From contig JAPOTD010000106.1 in the NCBI GenBank assembly GCA_026709365.1, positions 1 to 47,578 on the forward strand: DNA of 47,578 bases, read 5' to 3'. Shown one piece after another: positions 1 to 7,939 of the stretch (within the stretch, counting starts at the first letter, position 1; each line of letters opens with the position of its first letter). The stretch comes from Gammaproteobacteria bacterium. GTDB taxonomy: Bacteria > Pseudomonadota > Gammaproteobacteria > Pseudomonadales > Azotimanducaceae. Below the pieces are notes generated by a model. That model was given only the letters and a program-made list of their open reading frames with translations. It was not told the DNA's origin and searched no databases. The position numbers and the translations under genes are program-made.

Positions 1-341
1 CCCTCCTGGTCCAGGGCGGGCAGCAGCACCTCGTTGAGCACCCGGTACTGTTCGTCAATGAGGGCGCGGGCCTTGGGCGCGATGCGGCGCAGCTGCTCGG
101 CGGGAGACAGGTTGTCCGCGCCCCGCTGCACCACGCCGTAGGCCGCCTGCTGCTTGAGGCCCGCCACGCGAATCTCAAAAAACTCATCAAGGATCGAACT
201 GGAAATGCACAGGAAGCGCAGCCGCTCAAGCAGCGGCAGGGTCGCGTCCCGAGCCTGGGCCAGCACCCGCAAATGGAACTCCAGCAGCGACAGTTCCCGA
301 TTGATGTACAGGTCTGGATTGTCGAGCGCTTCGGCGTCCAT
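1..341 (-). CDS. ppk1: Polyphosphate kinase, N-terminal part (cut by window start)
   Basis: Polyphosphate kinase makes long-chain polyphosphate reversibly from ATP. Only the first ~113 residues are present. They carry the family's N-terminal signature: INRELSLLEF near residues 13-22, then LLERLRFLCISSSILDEFFE and RVAGLKQQ. The ATG at 341 gives a normal N-terminus (MDAEALDNPDLYINREL). The catalytic histidine domains lie outside the window. The gene is divergent from cmoA with about 60 bp between the two starts, so both promoters must sit in or overlap that gap. The N-terminal motif is very characteristic, so I am confident in the family. Confidence 0.93.
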   Translation of the reverse strand, partial: MDAEALDNPDLYINRELSLLEFHLRVLAQARDATLPLLERLRFLCISSSILDEFFEIRVAGLKQQAAYGVVQRGADNLSPAEQLRRIAPKARALIDEQYRVLNEVLLPALDQE

Positions 342-350
342 GGCTGCGGC

Positions 351-356
351 TAAAAT
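351..356 (+). promoter_or_regulatory. Possible -10 box for cmoA
   Basis: TAAAAT lies 46 bp ahead of the chosen cmoA ATG, in the short divergent gap with ppk1. It matches the sigma-70 -10 consensus at five of six positions. No convincing -35 box is seen at 16-18 bp, so this is weak. Confidence 0.25.
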
Positions 357-401
357 GCGTGTCGATCAGCCTTGCAGTCTAACATCGCCGAGCGCCCGCA
401 G

Positions 402-1121
402 ATGACCCGTAACGACCAGCTCTTTCGCAGCAAGCGCCCGCAGATCGTGGACTTCGCCTTTGACGAAGCGGTGGCCGAGGTGTTCCCTGACATGATCCGG
501 CGCAGCGTTCCCGGCTTTGAGACAGTCGTTCCCATCACTGGGCTGATTGCCGCCGAAAGCCTCGCGGACGGGGGCTTGGCCTTCGATCTCGGCTGCTCGC
601 AGGGCGCCACCACCCTGGCCCTGCTGCGCGCCTTGGGCAGCAGGCCCTGCCGCATTGTCGCCGTGGACTCCTCCGCGCCGATGCTGGACCGGGCGAAGGC
701 GGGCATCAGGGATCCGCGGGTGACCTTCCGCTTGGAGGACATCCGGCAAACCGACGTGGCCGGCGCCGGCGTTCTGCTCCTGAACTACGTCCTGCAGTTC
801 ATTCCGCCCGCCGACCGGCAAGCCTTGCTGGACCGCTGCTGCCAAGCCCTGCTGCCGGGTGGCTTGCTGGTGCTTTCCGAGAAGGTCCGCTTCAGCAGCC
901 AGGCGCGCCAAGCATGGTCCGAGTCGCTGCACATCGCCTACAAGAAGGCCAACGGCTACAGCGACCTCGAAGTCAGCCAGAAGCGTGAGGCGCTGGAGCG
1001 GGTGATGATCGTCGATACCGAGGCCGAGCACCGCCAACGGCTTGCAGCCGCCGGATTCGGAACCGTGCGCACCTGGTTCCGCTGCCTCAACTGGTGCTCC
1101 ATCGTGGCCATCAAGGACTGA
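402..1121 (+). CDS. cmoA: Carboxy-S-adenosyl-L-methionine synthase
   Basis: CmoA converts S-adenosylmethionine and prephenate to carboxy-SAM, the donor used by CmoB to modify uridine 34 in tRNA. The 239-residue protein matches the family in length. It has the SAM-binding motif DLGCSQGATTLALL and the conserved stretches FAFDEAVAEVFPDMIRRSVPG, NYVLQFIPP, LLVLSEK and KKANGYSDLEVSQKRE. I chose ATG 402 because MTRNDQLF lines up with the E. coli N-terminus; a TTG at 372 is in frame but adds unusual residues. cmoB follows about 110 bp downstream, so the two pathway genes are probably co-transcribed. Confidence 0.95.
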   Translation: MTRNDQLFRSKRPQIVDFAFDEAVAEVFPDMIRRSVPGFETVVPITGLIAAESLADGGLAFDLGCSQGATTLALLRALGSRPCRIVAVDSSAPMLDRAKAGIRDPRVTFRLEDIRQTDVAGAGVLLLNYVLQFIPPADRQALLDRCCQALLPGGLLVLSEKVRFSSQARQAWSESLHIAYKKANGYSDLEVSQKREALERVMIVDTEAEHRQRLAAAGFGTVRTWFRCLNWCSIVAIKD

Positions 1122-1233
1122 TCCCGATTTTGAACGAAAATCCGCGCCTGAACGCCGATTCAAGACCAAGGCGCTCGACGCAGCCCCCTGGCGCGCAAGC
1201 CTAGCCGAACGGACCGCCAGCCCTCGAACAGCC

Positions 1234-2199
1234 ATGCCGACGCCACCCTCAAAGCCGCCGCCCCGCTTCGCGGCGCTCTACGAAGCGTTGCCGGATTGGG
1301 CCGAGCTGGACGCCGCGCTGTTCGCCAACCTCAACCGGCATGGCGACAGCCGCCGCTGGCAGGACGCGCTGGACCGCCTGCCCCAAGCCCAGGGCGTTCG
1401 CGCCGAGTACGGCGATGTGGTTGCGGTGGCCGGCCGCTTGGCGCCCGACGGCGAGGCTCAGTTGCGGGAGGCCCTGCAAGCCCTGCATCCCTGGCGCAAG
1501 GGGCCGTTCGACCTGTTTGGCGTACGCATTGATGCGGAATGGCGCTCCGACCTGAAGTGGCGCCGAGCGGTGCGGGCGGCGGACTTGGCGGGCGCGATGG
1601 TGCTCGACGTCGGCTGCGGCAACGGCTACTTCGGCTGGCGGATGCTGCAGGCCGGGGCTCGGCGAGTGGTCGGCATTGACGCCACCCCCCTGTTCCACAT
1701 GCAGCATCAAGCCATCAACCGCTACGCGGGCGATTCGCGCAACGCCGTGCTGCCCATGCGCTTCGAGCAGCTGCCGCAGCGGCTCACCGAGGCCCGCTTC
1801 GATGCGGCGTTCAGCATGGGGGTGCTTTACCACCAGCGCAGCCCAGGCGAGCATCTCAGGCGCCTGCGCCGCAGCCTTAGGACGGGTGGCCAAGCCATCG
1901 TCGAAACCCTCATCGTCGAGAGCGCGGAGCCGTTGCGCCCGGTGGGACGCTACGCCCGAATGCGCAACGTCTTTGAGATTCCCACCCCGGGGAGCTTGCT
2001 TGACGCCTTGGCCGCGGCCGGATTCGAGGGGGGGCGCATCCTCGACATCGCCCCCACCACCCCTTCGGAGCAGCGCTCGACGCCTTGGATGCGCTTCGAA
2101 TCCCTCGCCGAGGCCCTGAGCCCGGACGATTCCGGGCGGACCATTGAAGGGCATCCCGCGCCCAGACGTTGCGTTGCGGTCGCGAGGAACCTAAATTGA
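1234..2199 (+). CDS. cmoB: tRNA U34 carboxymethyltransferase
   Basis: CmoB transfers the carboxymethyl group of carboxy-SAM to 5-hydroxyuridine 34, giving cmo5U, which widens wobble decoding. The 321-residue length matches the family (about 323 in E. coli). Clear signatures are HPWRKGPFDLFGVRIDAEWRS, the SAM site VLDVGCGNGYFGWRM, FSMGVLYHQRSPGEHL, and the C-terminal TPSEQRSTPWM and GRTIEGHPAPRR. ATG 1234 starts just ahead of the conserved domain; the longer open frame back to 1042 runs into the cmoA end and is not needed. Its substrate-making partner cmoA is immediately upstream. Confidence 0.95.
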   Translation: MPTPPSKPPPRFAALYEALPDWAELDAALFANLNRHGDSRRWQDALDRLPQAQGVRAEYGDVVAVAGRLAPDGEAQLREALQALHPWRKGPFDLFGVRIDAEWRSDLKWRRAVRAADLAGAMVLDVGCGNGYFGWRMLQAGARRVVGIDATPLFHMQHQAINRYAGDSRNAVLPMRFEQLPQRLTEARFDAAFSMGVLYHQRSPGEHLRRLRRSLRTGGQAIVETLIVESAEPLRPVGRYARMRNVFEIPTPGSLLDALAAAGFEGGRILDIAPTTPSEQRSTPWMRFESLAEALSPDDSGRTIEGHPAPRRCVAVARNLN

Positions 2200-2205
2200 C
2201 GCCCC

Positions 2206-2577
2206 ATGTTCGGCTTGATTCCCTTCAACTTCAGGTTTCGCGGTAGGATTCGGCGGCTGTTTGACCTGTACCAGTGCCTTTTGAGCCATCCAGGGAAAGG
2301 CTTGCACCCCACGCAGCTGTCCCGCCACACGGGCATTGCCTTCGCGGATGTGGTGCGCATGCTCGACCGCACCCCGGAACTGTTCGTGCGGCTGCCGAAG
2401 CGCGACGGCATCACCCGCTACCGCCTGACCAGCGCCATGACCGCCCGCGAGCCGGAAGCGGTGGAGCAGTTCCTCAAGGCGTCGGCGCGCCGGGAGAGCC
2501 TGATCTTCTACGCCTTCGCGGCGATGGTGCTGAGCCTGTTGCTGATTGTCGCGATTCTGGTCGCGCCGGCGCTGTGA
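2206..2577 (+). CDS. Small winged-helix-like protein with a C-terminal membrane segment
   Basis: A 123-residue protein starting 6 bp after cmoB. Residues about 20-75 read like a winged-helix fold: a helix-turn-helix-like stretch with LHPTQLSRHTGIAFADVVRML, followed by a basic hairpin (FVRLPKRDGITRYRLTS). Residues about 98-121 are a hydrophobic helix, so the protein is probably anchored in the inner membrane by its C-terminus. I do not recognise a named family. The tight spacing suggests co-transcription with cmoB, but a role in tRNA modification is not shown by the sequence. A membrane-bound regulator is possible. Confidence 0.7.
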   Translation: MFGLIPFNFRFRGRIRRLFDLYQCLLSHPGKGLHPTQLSRHTGIAFADVVRMLDRTPELFVRLPKRDGITRYRLTSAMTAREPEAVEQFLKASARRESLIFYAFAAMVLSLLLIVAILVAPAL

Positions 2578-2601
2578 CTTCCGCCTCATTGGGAAGCCCC
2601 G

Positions 2602-3699
2602 GTGCCCGAATCCCTTGACGCCGAACTTGAGGCTTTGCGCCGGCGCGCCAAGCGCTTCGCGGAATCGACCCTGCTGCCCCTGGCGGGCCAGGCCGAGGCG
2701 CGGGCCAAGGTGGTCGCAGCCGCCCAGGCGGAGGGGTTTCACGGCATGACCCAACCTCGCGAATACGGCGGCACGGCGGCGGGGCCGCTGGCGCTGACCG
2801 TCGTGCGCGAGGAGCTGGCGGCCCACAATCCCCCTTGGCTGGAGGCGGTCTTCGGCCCCGGCCCCGGGGTGTTGGCCGACTGCGGGGAGCCGTTGGCGAG
2901 CGGCTTCCTCGAACCCATGCTGCGCGGCGAGAAGCGGGCGGCCTTCGGCTTCACGGAGCCGGAGGACAGGCCGGTGACGGGCCGTTTCGACGGCGGGACC
3001 TTGATCGTCAACGGCTGCAAGTCCTACGTCACCGGCGGCGCCGATGCTGACTTCATCAACACCTTGGTGCGCATCGACGAGGCCGGGCCGGCGCTGGCGG
3101 TGGTCGAGACCGCGAGCCCCGGCCTTGAGATGACGCAGCGTTTCGAATCCTTGGACGGCAGCCACCACGCCGCCTTTGAATTCAATGCCGTCCGGGTGCC
3201 CAGGGCGCACATCATCGGCCAACCCGGCGAAGGGCTGCCCCGGGCGCTGGGCCAAATCGGCGACACCCGGCTGCTGATTGCCGCCCAGTGCGTAGGTCTC
3301 GCCCGCTGGGTGATCGACGCCGTCACCGCCCATTTGGGCCAACCGGACCGCAGGGGAACGCCGCGCGGCGCCAAGGAGGGCGTGCGGCTGCGCTACGCGG
3401 ACATGCGCATCAAGGCGTTTGCCGCCCGCAGCATGCTCTACCGCACCGCCCGCCTAGCGGAAAGCGGGGCCAACACGGTCAACGAAGGCATCATGTGCAA
3501 GGTGTTCGCCACCGAAGCCATCGCTGAGATCGTCGATGCCGGCATCCAGTTGGTCGGCGGCGGCGCGTTGGTCGTGGGCCACCCCTTGGAGGGCCTCTAC
3601 CGCCGGGTGCGCGCCTGGCGGCTGGCGGAGGGCGCATCCGACGTGCTGCGGCTCAACCTCGCCCGCGGCAAGCTGGATTTGGGGAAGGGGGTGATTTAG
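2602..3699 (+). CDS. Acyl-CoA dehydrogenase family protein
   Basis: A flavoprotein of the acyl-CoA dehydrogenase family, 365 residues, starting at GTG 2602. These enzymes use FAD to desaturate acyl-CoA thioesters at the alpha-beta position. Visible landmarks: an N-terminal helical domain with MTQPREYGGTAAGPLALTVVREE; the beta domain with AAFGFTEPE and NGCKSYVTGGADADF; and the C-terminal helical domain ending with RLAEGASDVLRLNLAR, where the Glu before Gly-Ala-Ser-Asp is in the position of the catalytic base seen in many members. The substrate chain cannot be told from sequence. It lies 24 bp after the small membrane protein and may share its transcript. Confidence 0.9.
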   Translation: MPESLDAELEALRRRAKRFAESTLLPLAGQAEARAKVVAAAQAEGFHGMTQPREYGGTAAGPLALTVVREELAAHNPPWLEAVFGPGPGVLADCGEPLASGFLEPMLRGEKRAAFGFTEPEDRPVTGRFDGGTLIVNGCKSYVTGGADADFINTLVRIDEAGPALAVVETASPGLEMTQRFESLDGSHHAAFEFNAVRVPRAHIIGQPGEGLPRALGQIGDTRLLIAAQCVGLARWVIDAVTAHLGQPDRRGTPRGAKEGVRLRYADMRIKAFAARSMLYRTARLAESGANTVNEGIMCKVFATEAIAEIVDAGIQLVGGGALVVGHPLEGLYRRVRAWRLAEGASDVLRLNLARGKLDLGKGVI

Positions 3700-3723
3700 G
3701 GGGGCTGGAGGCGCGGGTGTGTA

Positions 3724-3729
3724 TATAAT
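3724..3729 (+). promoter_or_regulatory. Perfect -10 box just ahead of hicA
   Basis: TATAAT is present 5 bp before the hicA ATG at 3735. If used, transcription would begin at or within a base or two of the start codon, giving a leaderless hicAB message. No good -35 hexamer is seen at 16-18 bp upstream, where the sequence is G-rich. Confidence 0.5.
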
Positions 3730-3734
3730 TGCGC

Positions 3735-3917
3735 ATGCTTCGCAACAGCCGCGACATCGTCAGGCGTCTTAAGGATGAGGGCTTCGAACGGGTGAGCACA
3801 AGAGGGTCGCACCACAAATTCAGCAACGGCACGATCACTGTGGTCGTGCCCCACCCGAAGAAGGATCTCCCACTCGGCACGGCCCGTGGCATCGCGAAGC
3901 AGGTCGGCTGGACTTGA
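3735..3917 (+). CDS. hicA: HicA-type toxin (mRNA interferase)
   Basis: A 60-residue HicA-family protein. HicA toxins have a double-stranded-RNA-binding-like fold and cleave mRNA. The core signature is present: RGSHHKF at residues 23-29, with the catalytic-type His, followed by VVVPHPKKDLPLGTARGI and a terminal KQVGW. I chose ATG 3735; a TTG two codons upstream is in frame but has no advantage. The putative antitoxin hicB follows after 9 bp with a clear ribosome-binding site (GAGGAGG), the usual hicA-hicB order. Confidence 0.92.
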   Translation: MLRNSRDIVRRLKDEGFERVSTRGSHHKFSNGTITVVVPHPKKDLPLGTARGIAKQVGWT

Positions 3918-3926
3918 GGAGGAACC

Positions 3927-4316
3927 ATGCACTACGTTGCCGTCATCGATAAGGACGCCGACAGCGCCTACGGGGTTCGGTTTCCCGAAGTTCCCGGATG
4001 CTTTTCGGCCGCCGGCACCTTCGCGGAAATCCTACCCAACTCGATCGAGGCGTTGAGCTTGTTCTTCGAGGGCACCCAGCCCGCACCTCCGCAAGGCATT
4101 GAATCCGTGCGCAAGCAGGTCGCGGACGACATGGCCAGCGGCGCAGTCCTCATGATGATCCCCTACGTTCGCGACCGGAAAAGAATCGTGCGTGTCAACT
4201 TGAGCTTGGAGAAAGGCTTCGTCGATACACTCGACGAAGCCGCCCGCATGCGCGGCATGACGCGTTCCGCATTCGTCAAAAAGGCTGCAACTCGGGAGAT
4301 TCTCGACCCAGCTTGA
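3927..4316 (+). CDS. hicB: HicB-type antitoxin
   Basis: Antitoxin partner of HicA, 129 residues. The N-terminal half is the degenerate RNase-H-like HicB domain (YVAVIDKDADSAYGVRFPEV followed by PGCFSAAGT), which blocks the toxin active site. The C-terminal third (about residues 88-126, RIVRVNLSLEKGFVDTLDEA and onward) is a ribbon-helix-helix domain, expected to bind operator DNA and repress the operon. RBS GAGGAGG lies 5-6 bp ahead of the ATG. The pair is complete with no visible damage, so it is probably functional. Confidence 0.92.
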   Translation: MHYVAVIDKDADSAYGVRFPEVPGCFSAAGTFAEILPNSIEALSLFFEGTQPAPPQGIESVRKQVADDMASGAVLMMIPYVRDRKRIVRVNLSLEKGFVDTLDEAARMRGMTRSAFVKKAATREILDPA

Positions 4317-4341
4317 AAGGGGAAACACCCGTAGCCAGCAC

Positions 4342-5160
4342 CTAATCCAGCGGCAGGCCTGGATAGCGGTCGGAACGCGTGTTGGGTATCGGCCGGTTGT
4401 CCGCCGCATGGTAGGTGAACACGCAGGACAGCTTGATCCGGTCGCTGCGGTTGACGCCGGCGGCGTGCATGGCCCGGCAGTGGAAGAACAGCACGTCGCC
4501 GGGCGCCAGGGCTACCTCCCGGGAACGGCGGATGAGCGCTTTGTTCTCCTCGAGGTCAGGACGCAGGAACAGGTCTCGATCGAAGCGCCCCCGGTCGAGA
4601 TGCAGCTGGTGGCTGCCGGGAATGACGCTGAGTGCGCCATTGCGGCTGTTCTCCTCGCCCAGCGCCAGCCAGACGGACACCAGTTCGGGGCGGTCGAAGG
4701 ACCAGTAGCGAATGTCCTGGTGCCACAGGGTGGCACTGCTGTAGCCGGGGTGCTTGGTCATCACGCAGTTGTGGTGGCATTGGGACAGCAGCGCCGCCGC
4801 GCCCAGCCAGGGCTTGAGCAGGTTGGCCACCGCGGCGCTGCGCGCCCAGTCGCCAAGCGCTGGAAATCTGGAGGCGGCGTGCAGCAGTCGGCGCGGCGTG
4901 CGGCCGCCCTGGGACTCAAGGCGGGCAGGGGCGCCGGGGTAGCCCACCTCCGCCTCGAACTCGACTGGCCCCATCAGCGGATGCAATGCCGTCCCAACCG
5001 CTGCGCGAACCTCCTCAATCCAGGCCGCATCAACCAGCCCCCTCGCCACGAAGTAGCCGTCGCGCTCCAAAGCGGCAGGCGCTGATGATGCTGAGGGGTG
5101 GGTTTCGGCGCCTGTTGCCGCAGCCTCAGTTGCCGCAGATCGGCTCGACAGTTTGACCAT
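4342..5160 (-). CDS. Phytanoyl-CoA dioxygenase (PhyH)-family Fe(II)/2-oxoglutarate oxygenase
   Basis: A 272-residue PhyH-family oxygenase. The jelly-roll metal site is visible: His147 and Asp149 in LWHQDIRYW, and the distal His232 in HCRAMHAAGVNRSDR, with Arg241 placed to bind 2-oxoglutarate. LALGEENSRNGALSVIPGSH is the typical core strand region. The start is ATG 5160 (MVKLSS); the upstream extension in the same frame is basic and Pro-rich and looks non-coding. The substrate is unknown; family members hydroxylate fatty acyl, amino-acid or natural-product substrates. It is convergent with hicB, 25 bp away, and not obviously part of a pathway here. Confidence 0.88.
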   Translation of the reverse strand: MVKLSSRSAATEAAATGAETHPSASSAPAALERDGYFVARGLVDAAWIEEVRAAVGTALHPLMGPVEFEAEVGYPGAPARLESQGGRTPRRLLHAASRFPALGDWARSAAVANLLKPWLGAAALLSQCHHNCVMTKHPGYSSATLWHQDIRYWSFDRPELVSVWLALGEENSRNGALSVIPGSHQLHLDRGRFDRDLFLRPDLEENKALIRRSREVALAPGDVLFFHCRAMHAAGVNRSDRIKLSCVFTYHAADNRPIPNTRSDRYPGLPLD

Positions 5161-5340
5161 CCGCGAAGTATAGCAACGCCCCTTCTCGCCAAAACCTCGC
5201 GATGCCGGTGGTTGGGAAGCTTGAAGCGTTGGCCATCCCTTGCCAGGAGCGTGTTCGCAGACGCGCTGACCTTCCACCGGCTCGACGCCCACGGGAACGG
5301 CGTTTCGCGGCAAGAACGGGGCGCAGTGCCGCTCCGCCGT

Positions 5341-5754
5341 TCAGTCCCGATGGCGGTGCGCGTTCTTGCGGGCCGCGCGTTGCCGCGCAATTTCATCGAC
5401 CATCGCCCCAACGTCGATTTCGACCGCACCGTCGCCAAGAACGCGCCGCACCCGTCCGAAGTTCAAGTAGTACCTTGATCCGTCCGCAGTCCGCTTGAGG
5501 AAGCCCAGATCCACCATCCGTCGGCGCAGCGTCACGTGGTCCACCTTGGCGCGCGCGGACTCCAGCCACGCCAACAGGGTCTCGTTGACCTCCCGCTCCG
5601 CGTAAGGGCGCTGTCGGGCGAGTCCGCCCGAGGCCACGGCGAGCAGGGTGTCCAAGACCTGGGGATGGGTGGGCAGCCCTTGGAGGGCGCCGGTGCGCAG
5701 CAAGTTGCGCAGCACTGCTTCGGGACTCCCCGAGCCGGTTTCCCTGTCCTGCAC
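5341..5754 (-). CDS. DUF2087-type winged-helix protein
   Basis: A 137-residue protein whose middle, about residues 56-105, matches the DUF2087 pattern: PYAEREVNETLLAWLES, then DHVTLRRRMVDLGFLKRTADG and SRYYLNFGRV. The domain is often found in small putative transcriptional regulators and is thought to bind nucleic acid. I chose GTG 5754 because GGAGG sits 6 bp before it; a TTG at 5775 is in frame but lacks a spaced ribosome site. The N-terminal part before the domain is not recognised. The C-terminus is basic (RQRAARKNAHRHRD). Confidence 0.78.
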   Translation of the reverse strand: MQDRETGSGSPEAVLRNLLRTGALQGLPTHPQVLDTLLAVASGGLARQRPYAEREVNETLLAWLESARAKVDHVTLRRRMVDLGFLKRTADGSRYYLNFGRVRRVLGDGAVEIDVGAMVDEIARQRAARKNAHRHRD

Positions 5755-5895
5755 CGGAGACCTCCGTTGCTTCAATTTGGCGATCCTATCGACTTTTAGG
5801 GCGCGCAGTCCGTGCCGACAGCCGCAAAAGGCGCGTTGACTGAGCAGTTGAGGCTGGAAGGCCCTGCGGTGGCAGCGGAAGGAGTGAGCAATAGG

Positions 5896-5940
5896 GTTGG
5901 TGTGTTGGGCGTCAACCGATTAGCATCACAAGCATCAACC
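5896..5940. promoter_or_regulatory. Possible autoregulatory operator ahead of vapBC
   Basis: A spaced palindrome, GGTTG at 5896-5900 and CAACC at 5913-5917, is followed by direct repeats of GCATCA at 5923 and 5932. Ribbon-helix-helix antitoxins commonly repress their own operon through such repeats. No strong sigma-70 hexamers are seen, so the role is inference. Confidence 0.3.
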
Positions 5941-5953
5941 AATGGAGCTGGCC

Positions 5954-6199
5954 ATGAGGACCACGGTTACGCTAGATAACGACATTGCCGACAAGCTGCA
6001 CGATCGCATGCGTCTATCCGGCAAAAATTTCAAGGAGACGCTGAACGACTGCCTGCGGCTTGGCCTTGATCAGCCCATCGACCCAGCGCTTGCCGCCCCG
6101 TTCGTCGTCGATGCCAGATCGATGAAGCTTCGCGCCGGCATCGACCTGGACGACATCGGTGGCATCCTCGACTTTCTTGATGGGCCTGCGCAGTCATGA
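5954..6199 (+). CDS. vapB: VapB-type ribbon-helix-helix antitoxin
   Basis: An 81-residue antitoxin. The N-terminus (MRTTVTLDNDIADKLHDRM, then LSGKNFKETLNDCLRLGL) is a ribbon-helix-helix DNA-binding unit. The rest is the flexible, toxin-embracing tail ending DDIGGILDFLDG. I chose ATG 5954 because GGAG lies 6 bp before it; the ATG at 5942 would add MELA and lacks a ribosome site. The stop overlaps the vapC start by 4 bp (ATGA), so toxin and antitoxin are translationally coupled. Confidence 0.88.
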   Translation: MRTTVTLDNDIADKLHDRMRLSGKNFKETLNDCLRLGLDQPIDPALAAPFVVDARSMKLRAGIDLDDIGGILDFLDGPAQS

Positions 6200-6606
6200 G
6201 TGTGCTCGTGGATGCCAACCTCCTGCTCTACGCGTATGACTCTGACAGCCCCCACCATCCGGCCGCGCGCCGCTGGCTTGAAGCCGAAATCTCCTCAGGC
6301 ACACCGATTCGATTGGCCCTCGTGACGCTGCTCGCCTTCGTCCGCATCGCTTCGGATCGGCGTGTTTTTGTGCATCCGCGCTCACCAGCAGACGCTTGCG
6401 CCATCATCGAGACATGGCTGGCTGCTTCCAATGTGCGCCTGCTCAACCCCGGTCCGCGCACTTGGGCGCACCTCGCCAGGATTTGCGACGATGCCCAAGC
6501 GCATGGCCCGCTGGTGATGGACGCCCACTTGGCCGCGCTCGCCTTGGAGCATGGCGCGACCGTCGCAACCTCGGACAAGGACTTCCGCCGCTTCAATGGC
6601 ATCTGA
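6196..6606 (+). CDS. vapC: VapC-type PIN-domain ribonuclease toxin
   Basis: A 136-residue PIN-domain toxin that would cleave RNA with Mg2+ or Mn2+. Acidic residues of the active site are visible: Asp6 (VDANLLLYAYD), Asp109 (VMDAHLAALA), and Asp127/Asp129 (TSDKDFRRF). LVTLLAFVRIASD is the usual motif of this VapC subgroup, with Ala where other PIN proteins have Glu, so that is not a defect. Its start overlaps the vapB stop. The pair looks intact. Confidence 0.92.
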   Translation: MSVLVDANLLLYAYDSDSPHHPAARRWLEAEISSGTPIRLALVTLLAFVRIASDRRVFVHPRSPADACAIIETWLAASNVRLLNPGPRTWAHLARICDDAQAHGPLVMDAHLAALALEHGATVATSDKDFRRFNGI

Positions 6607-6639
6607 TTCATCAATCCACTCGAATCCAGCGAGCCCTCC

Positions 6640-7529
6640 TGATTGCTGGTCGACAGCTTAGTCGATGGAGCGAGGTTTGAGTGGAAGGGGCGGCTCTATA
6701 CACTCGTTCGGCCAGCTGCGACAACTGAGCATTGATACGCCTATTGGGCGGCGCACGAAGCTGCAGTGGAGAAAGATCAGCTATGGAAAGTCGGGTGGCC
6801 AGAGTTCCCAGAATTTGTTTTCATGACTGGCATGGATAGCGCGTTTAGAGTGAAGAAGGAGAGTTATGTCTGTAGTTCTCGAAAGCCTACCCCCAATCGG
6901 CTTGGCGAAGGTTTTGCCCATTGGCTTGGGATTCCGCCCAAAAGTCAGCCTGCAGTTTCAATATCAAAACAACTCGGTGCAGTCTGGCGCTAGAGCTGCC
7001 GCGCAAGCAGATCCAAAGGTCGCTGTTACGGCTTACATAGCTTATGTTGTTAGATACGTCAGAGGGTGGCTTCGGTCTAGCCGCAGAGAGTTGTTTCGTC
7101 GGCGTAAGCCAATTTGGTTTCTGAATCTGGGAATGCCTGCCGCGAGTTACGACGATATCGAACGCGCTGAACTCTATCGACGCATCGGCTCCGCTGGTCT
7201 TCTACTCTCTGATTTTGAGGCCCCTGCAAGTGTGAAGGCTGCTAACAAATTTCTTGAAGATAGGCATGTCGTAGATGCTGGAGCTTCAAAGGAAGCTGCT
7301 GAGGCAACACGCTCACAACGAGGGAAATCGCGTTTTGGAGATTCCGCTGCCTTCCACAGTCGAGCTTCCTGAACCGCTTGATAGCTTTGGTCGAATGGTC
7401 GTTGCTTGGGGGCTGAGCTATCCGCCCACCGAGATTGGCCAAATCAACTCAATGCGCGATATCGAAGATATCCCACCTCCCGCCAAGGTCGATCGGGGCG
7501 GTCTATCCCCATCCAAAGAGGAAGTGTGA
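6640..7529 (+). pseudogene. Decayed coding region in three frames (unknown ATPase-like or structural gene)
   Basis: Coding-like sequence continues across frameshifts and stops. Frame 1 from about 6643 reads LLVDSLVDGARFEWKGRLYT, reaches EH-stop-YAYW at about 6733 (TGA where TGG would fit), and continues to about 6850. Frame 2 has a new ATG at 6866 with a good AAGGAG site and runs to 7372, including IWFLNLGMPAASYDDIERA. Frame 3 picks up at about 7320 with RVLEIPLPSTVELPEPLDSF and ends at 7529 with IEDIPPPAK. The LNLGMPA and FGRMVVAWGLSYPPTEIG stretches remind me of Hsp70/actin-like ATPase relatives with the central core deleted; this is tentative. GC is visibly lower than in neighbouring genes, which suggests transfer and then decay. 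Confidence 0.6.
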
Positions 7530-7559
7530 ATGCGCATGAGTCACTATGGAATCGACGCA

Positions 7560-7826
7560 CTAACCTGCCCTATCAGATGCGCCATCGTGCAGAGTCCGGC
7601 CGTTGGCCGTAATGCGCAGCCGCCCGCTGGCGGCCCAGTACCGCGCTTCGATGTAGTGGTGCTCCTCCCACTCCAACTCCACGTTGGTCCATAGGTACTG
7701 AGGCTCGCGGTCGGAAGGCGGACAGGTCTTGCGCACCACCTTGCCGAGCATCAAGGCCAACCCGCCCTCTGCGGTCTGGCGAACGGCGAAGTCCCGGCCG
7801 CGGTAAGTGAAGGGGTGCGCAAGCAT
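7560..7826 (-). CDS. Small protein of unknown function
   Basis: An 88-residue open frame with ATG at 7826. The sequence is rich in aromatic and charged residues (LWTNVELEWEEHHYIEARYW) and begins MLAHPFTYRGRDFAVRQT, which looks like a compact beta-rich fold rather than a random frame. No ribosome site, domain or transmembrane segment is recognised. It ends about 30 bp from the decayed region and is oriented towards it. It could be a real small conserved protein or the remnant of one. Confidence 0.45.
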   Translation of the reverse strand: MLAHPFTYRGRDFAVRQTAEGGLALMLGKVVRKTCPPSDREPQYLWTNVELEWEEHHYIEARYWAASGRLRITANGRTLHDGASDRAG

Positions 7827-7939
7827 CGGCGCATGGTAGCACCGACCGGCGCAGGCATTGGCTATGCGGATTCACCAGTGGCAAGGACTGCTCGATGCCT
7901 CAATGGGCGCGGAATTGCGCGGCAGCAAAACCGCGGACG

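Noticed and set aside
2191-3342. A 383-codon minus-strand frame across the acyl-CoA dehydrogenase
   Set aside because: Shadow frame of a recognised enzyme and of the small membrane protein gene.
6196-6606. Inactivated VapC because Ala replaces Glu in the second PIN motif
   Set aside because: The LLAFVRI pattern is normal for this VapC subgroup and the other acidic residues are present.
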